The notes under the pieces are model-generated. The model did not search any database. It saw only the letters and a list, made by a program, of their open reading frames with translations, and was not told the DNA's origin. DNA of 64,000 nucleotides from contig OY718803.1 in the NCBI GenBank assembly GCA_963070105.1, positions 3,020,507-3,084,506 on the forward strand. The letters are read 5' to 3'. A program made the translations under genes and the position numbers. Shown here one piece after another: positions 28,501-40,300 of this stretch (positions are counted from its first letter, which is position 1; every line of letters begins with the position of its first letter). This stretch comes from Litomosoides sigmodontis. Taxonomy: Eukaryota; Nematoda; Chromadorea; Rhabditida; Onchocercidae.

Positions 28501-31500
28501 CATAGAATTTTGATCACTGCAAAAGAAACCAAGTTGTTTAAAGTAAAAACAAAGCTTGATAAATTCAACAAAAAAATTCAGCTTACATAATAAGAAAATC
28601 TAAAAATTTCACCTTTCGGAAAAAGCTGGACTTTAGCAATTTCCAATTACTATCACTCGTTAATCCATTTTCATATACACTTAAAAATGAAGCATAACTT
28701 TCCTGAAGGATTATAGATGAGAGTATTGCACCAACCATATGATGATAAACATTAACATCAGTTGATGAAAGTGCCGAATGAAAAGAATCGCTAGAGGATG
28801 TCATCCTTTTATGCGCGGTTTCCTATAAATAAAATTTTTCAAAGAGAGATATTAATTTTAAGACTGTGACACACATATTAATTACTCACCTCTTTTTTAA
28901 TTTCCTCGATAACAGGAAGATTTTTCTGCTCCATCAAATTTTTAGCACTGATCATCCTGCAAAGCAAGAAAATGGTCAAAAGGCCTTTTATAAACAAATA
29001 AACAATTCAAATATCCGAAAAAATCACCATCTACCCTCATGAAGAATACTCTGACCAATAGCAGGTTGCATATTCGCCTTATTTCTAATGTTGCTCCACA
29101 AAGATTTATTAAGTTCGCGCATTAGTGACTGTCCACTGAAAAGATATTACGACCAATAGAAAATCCGACTTTTCCCATGAACAGAACATAAAATTTTACT
29201 TAATATAACATAAAAATAAATGAGAATGACAAATGTAAGAACTTACACTGTATCAACAGGACCAAAAAACCAAGTATGACCGAAGCAGGCGCAACTTTTT
29301 GTATCATCCCACAGAAAATAAAGCCTGCAAAAGAAAATAGAAATAAATGTGGCTAACAGAAATGCTAAAATCTCCAATGAAGTGCAATTAAAATTTCACG
29401 AGAAAAATTAACACACTGTGATACGCATGCACGATACATTTTTCCTAAGGAAATCAGATAAACGCTGATACTTACCTTTTCGTGCGCTTATCATGCTTAC
29501 TAAGGAAGTTTTTTTGTTCAAAAGATAAATGTGCTTCAGACATTTTGTAAGGCAAGCACACGTCGAAGCTTATGTCACTCAACGAAACAGAGCCGCACTC
29601 AATCCACTGTTCTACATCCTTTGCCAGAACAGAGACAAACTGTTTCAATTGAAGCTGGAAAACTTTCATTCGTTTAATTACTAAAGACATTTTTTCACAA
29701 CAATAGTTGTATGCTAAATTCATCTCCGTTTACAAAAGACTTGAAGGAAGATCCGAAAAAATGAATATAAAACTGTTAAAAAACTAATTTTTCATTTTGA
29801 TACAAATGATATGACTACGAATTATTGATATTCAACCATGCAAAGCCTAAATGTACAAAAAATGTGATTCTATGCTCATTTCTGGTTTTTTGAATGGATA
29901 CAAAAATCAGAGAAAAGCAACCTGTTACTTTTTAACAGTGTCTTCAGAATCACTATATAATATAGAATTCTGTATGAAATTATAAAAAGCTAACTGAAGG
30001 AAGCTTCAGAAGAATATTAGAACAAAATGATGCTTTATGGCAACTGCAATAAGCCAAACGAATGGGTGACAGTTCAAATTGAAATGAACTTCGTTCTTCG
30101 GTGATAGCTACTCTCACTTGCTCAATGCTGACTCGTAATGATTTATATTTTAACTGAAAATACTCTCAAGAGAGTGGGATATGAAAAAATAATATGAAAT
30201 TAACAATCCTTTATGCATGCCATAATTTCCATAAAAGGAAGCCAACAAACACATATGCTCTCCCTGTTATGGTAAGAAATAATCTTCTATAACCAATTAC
30301 AGCAACAGAGTTTTAAAGTGAAGAACTAACGTTTTCTTCAGATTCACAGTTTTGGACTGCTGTTTTCCGATGAGATAAATTTAATGCAGCATATGGGCAT
30401 GTACGAGAGTCATTCATATGAATGCAAAAATGATATCTGCAGAAAAAAGTTGAGTAATTTTCAGCACATTTAATTCGTAGAAAATTAAATGATAACTTTT
30501 CAGCTTTACCGTAAGAACTCGGTTTTGCCTGTACTTCATAACAGCAACATATTTAAAGCAATTATAAACAGCTTAAAAAGAATATACTTCCATTAAAGCT
30601 AAAATTTTCAAACAATCTTCTAAATGACGGACTTTTCCGGTATTAATAACTTATCGTCAGAGCAAACAGTTAATATTGCTAACGATTCGATACACTGTAC
30701 GAGTACAGCAATCTGCAAAAAACAAATAATACTATTTACATGATAATATCTTCAAAAAACAAATACTGGTTTATGCGATAATAAAATTATAAAATTTATT
30801 TGATATGACTCAATTTTAAGTTTACCTTGACTTCATATCCAAAGTTTAAGAACCTAAAAATTTTGAAGTGAGAAATAAAATTATCCATGATTTCAAGAAA
30901 AAAGTTCAAACTAAGTTAATAAAACGATACCTGGTAGGAATGAAGTTCACCAAACAATTGCCCGACAGAAATCTCCATAAGCCATCCATATTCAAGTGTT
31001 GCAGCGTCCCACGGAATATCCACATCAGAAAAAAAGGCCTGACCACGAAATGAAAATGTTTCCAGCATCAATAAATCAGTCGAAGTACTGAGAAATTCGG
31101 GAGATGGCTTGAATTTTATCGACGCTGTTCCAAAACCAACCTAACGTTAAAAATAAAATTTTTAATAATATCAGTGTTTCAATTAACAAGTCAACTTAAG
31201 AAGTCATCAAAATTTTACCTGAACCATTGCAGCGTATGCATCCTTAGCAATTTCCAGAACTAATTCATCAACTCGAATCTCTGGACAATTATCTAAAAAA
31301 TCTTATATTGAAACATTTCCGTTCAATTAATTCGATTACCACGAAAGTTCCAAAATTTCATCCGAGTTAGCAAATTAGATTTAAAGCTACGCTCACCTAT
31401 AGCTGAGCTCATTTTTGGATTGTGGACCAAGCAAACTCCTTTAATTTTCCCAATACGTAAGCAGAGATGCAGCGAAAGTGGTCGGTACCGTTCACATTCA

Positions 31501-34500
31501 GTGGAAATGATGTTGCCGTAAATTGGTAACGTACTGCTGTTAATTTTTTCGACATCGCTTAGCTATAAATTAAAATGTCGTATCTTACAATTGAAAACCA
31601 GTGCCTTCAGAAACAGCAATAAGAAATCATAGAATTAAGAAGTTGCACAGTTCAAATTTCGTTCTTTCGCATCAACATGTCAATGTGTCCTACAAATTGT
31701 TTTTATGATATTCCGTCAAGTACCAGTTGGCGAAAGCTAAATCTTTACCTGATCATACAATCCGAAATAATTATTTTTCAAATCAATAACGAAACGAACT
31801 AGAAGACCCACTAGTACGATTTCAGAATCGCCTATGCCGATCTGAAAATATCTTGCAAGTCCTAAAACCGGTTGAAAAGGAAATTAAAAAAGCATAAATT
31901 CGACAAACGCATTAGCAATAAGATTCGGTCCCAAATGTGATATTAAAAATTGTCGGCCAATTATACCTTATCAAACAAATATCAAACAACAAATACTGAT
32001 TTATTGTAATCTTAACTGTCAGTGATTTAAAAGACCGTTTTTAAAGGACTACTTTAACTATTAATAGTTTAATTATTAGGAACCTCAAGCAACAACTGAT
32101 CCGGGGGTAAAGAAGTGGGAGCTGTTTGCTTTTTTGTTATCGATTTGATTACATCCGGCGGAAGATCAGATGGCGGATCATCATATAAAGGATGATTAGT
32201 GTATTTAAACAGCAGTGTGATCGTTTCAGTTCTCCACAATTCTACCCAATCCTAGAGGTGCAACAGTAATAAGTAAAGCACTCGGGAAACATTGTATTTA
32301 GTCAAGAAAGATGAAAAATGCGTGACTGGCAAAGTAATCAAAAATTTGAAAAAGTTAAACAACGAAAAATTAATGACAAATTACAAGAATCGTTGACATA
32401 AGAAGGGAAAAATGAACAAATAACCTGCGCTAGGTGCAACATGGTTGATAAATCCTCGACGGTTGGAGAAGTAGAAGTAAAAGAGGAATGTTTAAGAAGA
32501 GAATGAAGAACACTATAAAGCGGACTTCTAGGTGGTAACCGTGCTCGTAATGCAACCATGCCTTGCGTCTTAATTTCGTAAACAGTCGTTACTGTTTTAG
32601 GGTAAAAGTCGAGAAATGGCAGTGCGAATGATATTGTCACATTTTCGCCCACAATAGCAGCTAAATGATTCTCCGCGGATACTGAAGAACTAAAATTCCA
32701 AACATGTGAAACATAAATAAAAAACAAAAAAGTAAGAGTAAAAAACTGAAGAATATGGGTGTAATCACCAAATTTAAAAGATAAATACTTCGTTTCCCCC
32801 TTGCATTATTTGGAATATAAATGACTGGAACAGATCGAAAAAGCAGCGCAGTAAAATACCTCGCATCAATCCAATTGTGTTCATTCAGTAGTAGTGTAAG
32901 TTCAAAACTATCCATAGCATTAATCTCGAATTCCCATTTATATGGGACGAATTTAAACAAGTCCGTAGACGAATTTGAAGTCCATTCATTGATCAAATCC
33001 TGGAAAAAAAAATCAATTCAGGGAGGTCCCACAAACTATCTTCAAAAATGCAATTGTGAACAAGAAAACTCAACTTTCATGGATGTTATGCAAAAGAAGA
33101 AAAAAGACAAAACTCTTTCTTCACAAAAAACTTACAACAAAAAAACGTTTGTGGTCCCACACAGCCCATGTGCTGGATTTGTTGATTTTAATTGCACATT
33201 TCCACATTTGATATGCATTGAAGACACGTGGATAATGAGCATTAAGTGTTACGTGCAGAGTTTCACATTGAAAAAACTTGGGATATGCAAGAGAAGTGGA
33301 CGATTCAACAAATAGAAAGCAGCAATGAAGAACAGTTTCATAGCCATTCTCTGCTGTTACCCAAGGTAATTTCAACTGCAACATATAACTACGGAAAGTT
33401 TTAATACTTTTTAAATTTTTTACTTTTTTAAATGCTGAAGCTTACATAGTTTAAGATTAAAATGCTTAAGCAATTACATCAACAGAGGAGCCTTGCTTAA
33501 CTAATAAGTGTAAAGCATTAAGTTCGTCCCCTCTCATAAACCAAATGTCAATCGCTGTGTCATTCCACATTGAAATTCTCATATCATGCGACAACAAAAT
33601 TCGCCTTTCACCGTCTTTAGGCATTATCCTGAAATACGAAATTCTCTAGCAAAAGTTGCTTTTACTGATAAAAAGCTAGATTATTCATGACAAAGTCATG
33701 AGACAAAATTTATCATAGACGGAGTACACAAATGGAAACAAAGAATTAAAAAAATAGATAACGACGCACGTTACATCCAAATTACGATATTCTGGCGGGA
33801 AGAAAAAATCGTAAAGAAGAACACGCTGGGCATCAGCCCACGGGCCGTATGAAAAAACGGTATTTTTGTCGAATCGCCACACAGATTCCCAAACAGGAAG
33901 GTCCTCAGTCATTGATTGTTGATCTTCCTTTACAACACCTTAAAGTGTGAAGACAAAAGAGTTTGACAACTGCAAGTGCAAGAATATGTATCAAAAAGCA
34001 TATGAATTCCACCTTAATAAATTGCAACTTAATTGTCATTAAAAGTGCAAAGGCAGACTCTAACACTCAACCGAAAGTTACAACCTAGTGATGTTAAAAT
34101 TAGTCAACGACTAGCAATATTTTTCACTCACTTAACACGCAATAAATACTTGAGGTAACAACAGCACAAGCAAAACAAAATTATGAATTTTATCTGGTAA
34201 TGAACAGTCTAGAAAATCAAAATGCACCTAGAATGGATTGGCTGTAGAAAAAATTGAGATGCGCCGTTTGAACCACAGTGAAACCATCACCCATTGTTCG
34301 AGGCGGTGGATCACATACACCACTACAATGTGGTGATTTTTTTTCGAAAAACTGATTACACTGTACCAGTGTGACACGAACATTTTCTGTACCACCAATA
34401 ATACTAAGCAACGCGACGTCATCACCTTTACCATATTCCTTGAGAGAAACTTCTGCTAAAAGGAAAGGAAAAAAAATTAAGCTTGTGACGCATAAAAAAT

Positions 34501-34508
34501 TTAGAAAC

Positions 34509-34552
<44 letters not shown>

Positions 34553-36351
34553 GCATTTTACATACTTTTCGTTTTTCCATTTCGTTGAAAAAATTTCATT
34601 ATACCAAGTGACAAATATGCTTATATCTAATTCACGATTTCGAAAAATTATAAATAGGAAAGTTACACATTTTCGAAAAACATAATCAATTTAATTCTAT
34701 CATCTCTTTTTGCAAAAATTTATCAAATTAACTAACAAGTATAATTTTCAAAAGACGAAACAATCATTGATGGTAGAAGCGCATTTCCAGCAACCAAGCG
34801 TCCCGAACTAATATCTAACTTAATATATCCAATTAAAGACCATAAATTATCATAACTCCTATCCCATTCCTGTTCTTCTTCGGCTAAAACAGCAAAAGTC
34901 CAAAATTGCATTAAACAACGATAAATAATTCAAAAAAATTCAATTAATTTAAAGAATTAAAATATCTCATATAACATGACTCTAACCATTTGATACACAT
35001 TTTTTTAAATACGAATAAACCAAAAACCTATTTGTTTACTCACTTACAAATCGTCGCATTTTGTCATTTTCATCCTTCAAAGGGATAAATAATTTTTCAA
35101 GGCCGAAATATCTTGCCAAAGACCGGTAATTTGATAAGCGATTATAAATATGCAACTGCAGGCCATTCAGCGATATATGCAATCGCGAGATATTGCTAAA
35201 AACTTCAGTACATAATTTAAATCCAATTTTTTACTTCTTGTATAAATGTAACATTTTTCTTTTAAAAAAAAACCATTTCATCGAAGTTCTTCCATATCAA
35301 ACCTTTTATATGCATAATCTGATGGAATGTACTTCCAATACGAAAAGATAATCCACCCGTCGTTGCAAGAGAATAAGAAATCTTGACACATACATCGAAA
35401 ATCGCGAAACATTACTTTACCAGAAAGTAAACTCATGGAAAATGAACCTAAAAAAACAACCTTTCCTCCTACGACTTAAGCATAACTGTAGATTGTATTT
35501 AAAACAAGTAGAAAGCATGTTTTTATATTCCTCGATCAAACGAAAAAGTCTATTAATCAGGAACAAATGGAAAAAAAATCAATCTTAATAAGCAAAACGG
35601 CACATGATTTAGATTTCATATGTACATCAAAAATTTCTCATTGCAGCGCATCCCACACAATTCTAAGTCGCTAATGAAAAATTATGCTAACTTATAGTAG
35701 TACATGAGTTCATTCTTTTAGCCAAAAAATATCTTTATATGAATTCGAACATAATTTTTCTACTCATAATATTCTTTCAAATATCGGATAAAAATATTTT
35801 GGAATTATTACTGAAAAAGACATTAAAAACTTCCAAAGAGGGCAACGGTGAAGAATAAAAAAAAATACGATTATGTTGCAATGATAAACCAACTGAAATG
35901 CAAAGCTAACATAAAACTCACTTATCGATATCTGTATATCATATCCCTTCAGATGAGCAATTCGCGTAAGCACAAATGCGACAATTGGACCAAGAACTCG
36001 AGACATATAGTATGTTATGAAAACGATCCACACAATAAATAATAGCAAGCTCCCTAGCATCACCCAGAAACTTGCTTTGTCTGGCTTTAAAAATAAATGG
36101 TGACAACAGCTCAAATTTTCACAAGAAATTGTAAAGTTATCAAAACTGAAAAAATGAATAATAGCAGTCAATAGCTGAAACTTTCATGACCTCGTTAGGA
36201 CTCAACATCAACACTTAAGTTATTAGAATCTTACTTGAACAATTTCTTTGTAGTCCTTCCACTGTACATTGATATCTCCAGGCAACATTATGGAACCATT
36301 TTTTTCCCAAAAAGAGAAACTCTTGCCGAGTAATAAGCGAGTGTAATTCAT
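11442..36351 (-). CDS. lpd-3: LPD-3 / BLTP1 (KIAA1109, Tweek) bridge-like lipid transfer protein
   Basis: Giant gene with dozens of exons; family proteins are about 4,000-5,000 residues, form a hydrophobic groove and move phospholipid from ER to plasma membrane and other membranes. N-terminal start exon MNYTRLLLGK is followed by a membrane anchor (LLLFIVWIVFITYYMSR, near 36000). Landmark exons in family order: RTMGDGFTVVQTAHLNFFY (about 34250), FSYGPWADAQRVLLYDFFFP (about 33800), WVTAENGYETVL and LNAHYPRVFNAYQMWKC (33200-33360), SKHDKRTKR (about 29480), an acidic exon with DDEDEQDAEIDA (about 18550), GASEPSIEKERRTLRKLESA (about 18230), SANFNYDMRRLAELISFPKP (about 15560), WALFHMRQPTIIFEPEARYI (about 13500), and the C-terminal exon with HRTTIPKALQRGLLDPCDAF, stop at 11442-11444. 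All match human KIAA1109 in the same order. The start is the first ATG in its exon, 10 bases after a CGCAG acceptor that could be a trans-splice site; an extra 5' exon is possible. No frame break seen. Confidence 0.93.
12508..12585. repeat. AT microsatellite with ATAAAT/TTTATA flanks
   Basis: Simple AT repeat in an lpd-3 intron, near-palindromic because of its composition. Confidence 0.93.
19158..19200. repeat. perfect 13-bp inverted repeat (hairpin) in an lpd-3 intron
   Basis: Left arm AAATTTTACTACT (19158-19170) and right arm AGTAGTAAAATTT (19188-19200) are exact reverse complements around a 17-base loop. It lies between two lpd-3 exons. Confidence 0.85.
24473..24510. repeat. perfect 17-bp inverted repeat with 4-base loop in an lpd-3 intron
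   Basis: Left arm AACTGTAATTAACCGTA (24473-24489), loop GAAT, right arm TACGGTTAATTACAGTT (24494-24510). The arms are exact reverse complements. It would form a tight hairpin or cruciform. Confidence 0.9.
25525..25595. repeat. (AT)n microsatellite, about 70 bp
   Basis: Pure AT dinucleotide run in an lpd-3 intron. ORFs with Tyr-Ile repeats running through it join a real exon to intron sequence and should be cut before the repeat. Confidence 0.97.
34513..34551. repeat. (TA)n microsatellite
   Basis: TA dinucleotide run in a 5'-side intron of lpd-3; the plus-strand Tyr-Ile ORF over it is spurious. Confidence 0.96.
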
Positions 36352-36380
36352 GTCGTCGTCACTGCGATTTTTGCATTCCC

Positions 36381-36422
36381 TGGAGCTTAATTGTCTCACA
36401 TTGGAGCTTAATTGTTTCACAT
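36381..36422. repeat. 21-bp direct tandem duplication upstream of the lpd-3 ATG
   Basis: TGGAGCTTAATTGTCTCACAT (36381-36401) is followed at once by a copy with one base changed (36402-36422). It sits about 30 bp 5' of the chosen start. Because 21 is a multiple of three, the upstream reading frame stays open through it. Confidence 0.9.
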
Positions 36423-36760
36423 AAACAAGTTTTTCAAACACTTAAATTCGCCCTCCCACTTTAAAGCTTTACTTGCAATAAGCAAAAGACAAGAAAAAAT
36501 ACAAAACATGACCGAATCTTTATGTTCATATGAAAAAAAAATCAAGAATTTGTATGGTACTGCAAATTTCATTTCTCTCTGAAGTAGGAAGAATATTACT
36601 AAGAACCATTTCACTTAAATAGACATAACAAAATACTTTTATTTAGGCGAAAATGTATCAGATATCATTAAGAGGAAATAAACTAAGAGATCATAAAATT
36701 GTTAAGCATATACATGCCATGTCACACATATTTAACATATAATTAAATGGCAGATATGTT

Positions 36761-37117
36761 TCAATTTTGAAATATGAATATGTTGCATATCGATAAAGCA
36801 AGGAATCTGACAACGGTTGCCATAAAGCAATGATTCATTTTAGATTGATATACATGTAAGTTGACCCCTCCCGAGAAATGCGGATTTTGCATAGTAATTT
36901 TGCTATATGAACTATAAATACAAGATGCAAGGTAAGCAATCACAATGTAATATGGAAATGGTTGCAAAGATAATTGCGTGAGTAAATATTTCAGAGTCCA
37001 GAAAACATTAATTATACTTCTCCAGGGAGATAACAAGATGTAGGTACGAAAAAGACTAACCCAACGACCAAACATTGACGAGAAGGATAAAGCAGTGGTT
37101 CCCTTCATGGTACCCAT
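36761..37117 (-). CDS. orphan single-exon ORF, 118 aa, hydrophobic
   Basis: I do not recognise this protein. It opens MGTMKGTTALSFSSMFGRW and contains LSPWRSIINVFW followed by a hydrophobic, Tyr-rich stretch (about residues 55-72, PFPYYIVIAYLASCIYSS) that could cross a membrane. It is one of the longest single-exon ORFs in the window outside known exons and sits on the same strand between msh-6 (stop 268 bp upstream) and lpd-3. There is no acceptor directly before the ATG. A small mitochondrial inner-membrane accessory protein is one possibility (SPWR followed by a single helix is loosely like complex I NDUFB6), but that is weak. It could also be chance open frame. Confidence 0.35.
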   Translation of the reverse strand: MGTMKGTTALSFSSMFGRWVSLFRTYILLSPWRSIINVFWTLKYLLTQLSLQPFPYYIVIAYLASCIYSSYSKITMQNPHFSGGVNLHVYQSKMNHCFMATVVRFLALSICNIFIFQN

Positions 37118-37384
37118 TGAAATTTAAAATATAATTTTTTTAGCATTGTCGAATGAGCTTAGATAAGATTTTAAAGCTTAATTTACTAAATCACCCACTG
37201 ACAGTTATTAACATGCCAAGTAGTCAAACAAAACAAGAACAAGGTGGCGATACCTTGAAATGCTAATAATACATACTATTCTCTTTTAGCAAACGACATA
37301 ACAACAATCCACACAAAAAAAATAATGAAGGGAGCCGAAATTTGAAAATAAGACGGAGAAAATACTTATATTAAAAAAAAACTT

Positions 37385-40300
37385 TCATGACGAAATCAAC
37401 ATTGAATTAATTACTTCCCTAAGTTGTGCCGTGCTACATTCCTCACTCAGCGCAAGTCGTCGTAATTTCTCCATCCGTTCTTTTCGTGTTTTTCCTTCAT
37501 GAAGATGTCGTGAGGCAGCAAAAGCAGCTCGAATAACCTGCAACTTATTTTCAAATGAGAAAAAAAGAACCTAATGCCGTTTTAACCAGATATTTAATAT
37601 AAATTAAATCTTGGTCGTAAAACAAGAACTTCAATTACCTCTTTCCTGAGTCCTGAAATTTTTGCGGCAAAGAATCCATAAGACTTTGGACACACCCCAT
37701 TAGTCAACGTATATAGAAAAGTAACATTTTCCATGGTTGGATCTTCGGCATCTTCATTTTCAACAACGCAAGCCTAAACAAATGTCCAAATTCAAATTTC
37801 TGAAAGGGAAAATATCGAAGAGCTGCTCTTAAAACATACATATTGGTATGATAAGCCACTACCAAATTTTAAGGTCTTTCCAAAAAAATTTTAAGACTTC
37901 CCAAGTTTTCTGATGTTGCCGAATAAAATCACCTAAAAGACTTAAAATTTAAGGATAAACTCACTGAGATGGAACTAAAATTATAACAAAACATCAATCT
38001 AGCTCAGCTCTCAGGGTTTTTTTACGAGAATGACACTGGTGCTGGTGGCATATAGCCATGTTACGAAAGATTACTTATAATGAATGATCTGCGAAATTAG
38101 TTTTCGAAAGTTATTTAATTGAAAGATTCACTTTAAAAGAAAAAACTAACCATATGTGCTGTTTTTATGTTGCTGAGATTTTCAACTGCCTTACACAAGC
38201 TGTGATAATGAGTGGAAAAAAAGGTCCGACAGTTCAATCGAGTTGCTATATCCAACAGTACACCATATGCAATAGCTGTGCCATCATAAGTGCTAAAACA
38301 ACATTCACTTAAATTGGTAAAAAATAGTTTTTTTTTTAAATTTATGAAAATGACTTAAAATGTGAGACGGATAAACTGTATCACGAAGTTTTAAGAAAGC
38401 AAGAACTAAAGTGCACAACGTAATTGAAGTCACGTAAACGCAATCCTAACAACTTGTAATTAATAATTAGAATCTCAACTAAGTAGGACTACCATGTATT
38501 AAATATTGCCATGAATGTAAATAAACGAAAATGTTAATGTTACCTTGTCCCTCTACCTAGTTCATCCATTATGATGAGAGAATGTCTCGTCGCATTCCGC
38601 AAAATCAAATTCGTTTCATATACTTCAACATAAAAAGTGGACTGGCCTAAAATACAATTTACATATTCAGGTTTTCCGAAATTTTAAAAACAGTAAATGA
38701 ATATCGACCTGCAGTAATTCGGTCACCCGCACCCATCCTTGTGAAGATTCGATCAACTGGTGACAGTTCCATTTCATCGGCAGGGACAAAGCTACCCTGC
38801 AATGCAGCACTTACTATTTATTATAAATAAACTTACTACTCAGCAACTTATAAAATTCAGATCTTAGTTTAGGCTGGAAAGTTGAATAATGTAATCATCA
38901 TTACAATAATCAAAAGTAAAAATGCTTAGTATCCTTACGGTTAACCTAACGCTTAATCCAGAAGAGTCTAAAAATTTTCAAGTAAAACAACAAAGTACAA
39001 AAAAATAAAAGAATTTAATAGACAATGTTTTAACATGACCGATTTATTTATTAGAAAAGCCAGTTCTCGATCTTATTGCAATATCAGAAAGAAATGTGTA
39101 CAGGTGAATCATTAAAGCAATGTTTCATTTTTCTGTTACTAAAAAAGAAACTCACTATTTGAGCGAGAACAACTAGTACTCCAACTTGACGCATCAATGT
39201 CGATTTTCCACCCATATTTGGACCCGTTAATAAAATTGTCGACGAGTCATTTCCTCCCAATGAAACACTGTTTGGTATATATGTGAAACTATTGCCTGAA
39301 GCAGCTATTGCAGCAAGCGACGGATGGTATCCAGACTTGATTTTTAATACGGGCTAAAGTACAACAATTAATTCACAGACTTATAATAGTCATGACTACC
39401 TATCCAATACAACAGTGGTTATAGAAATACAGTTTAAACACTGACTTATCTTTTTTTTCAAGTACTACATAAATTTATGAAACATAATTAGAAAAAAAAT
39501 AAGCCTATACCTGCTCGCTGTCGTAAACAAATTGCGGACGGCACACATTCAGACCACATTCTTGACCATAACGAGTCAAAGAAAGAAGCACATCAAATGT
39601 AGCCATACGTTCGATAACTGCTATCCACTTAGCAGACCTTCAAATGTACTCAATATCGATTTTTCTATTATTTAATAATACAAAAATCTATTATTTAATA
39701 TTAAAATTTAAGATTTATGGAACATTTAGTATATTATTCACATTCGTTCTTTTAATCCGAAAAAGTCGAATAGCACCATTTACTCAAAAACTTCACTAAC
39801 CTGTCACCGAAATCAGAGAATACGCGCCGCATAATGTCACGCTGTAGAACGTCAAGTTGATTTTCAGCTTCGTCCAAATTTTTAACTAGCTTCACCAATT
39901 CGTCTGTTACCATTCGTTTGTAACCCTATTTCAAAAAATAAAGCTAGGAAAATGGAATGGAAATACAACGAAAACGAGTGAATGAAAGAATTTGATTGGT
40001 ATTATAAAACCTTTCGAGATGATTTAAGCTCGAATTCATGGCCTAAATTCATAGCGACCGTTTCTGGTATTTCAAGCTGATAACGGGATCGACCGCTCCC
40101 AAAGAAATTGATGTTCTGAAATGCTTCTTTATATGATAGCCATTCACGTACGATTTCAGATCATTCATATAAAATAAAGAATTTACCGAACAATGGAGTT
40201 GCTTTCTGATTACATTCAAATACAAATCCAATTCACGGATGCATTCCTTTGTGTAACTAATTGCATCGTCATAGTCCTTAATTACACCTTTCTCTGGTAC

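Noticed and set aside
32821..33315. 164-codon plus-strand ORF
   Set aside because: It is the antisense of lpd-3 exons that match KIAA1109 clearly on the other strand.
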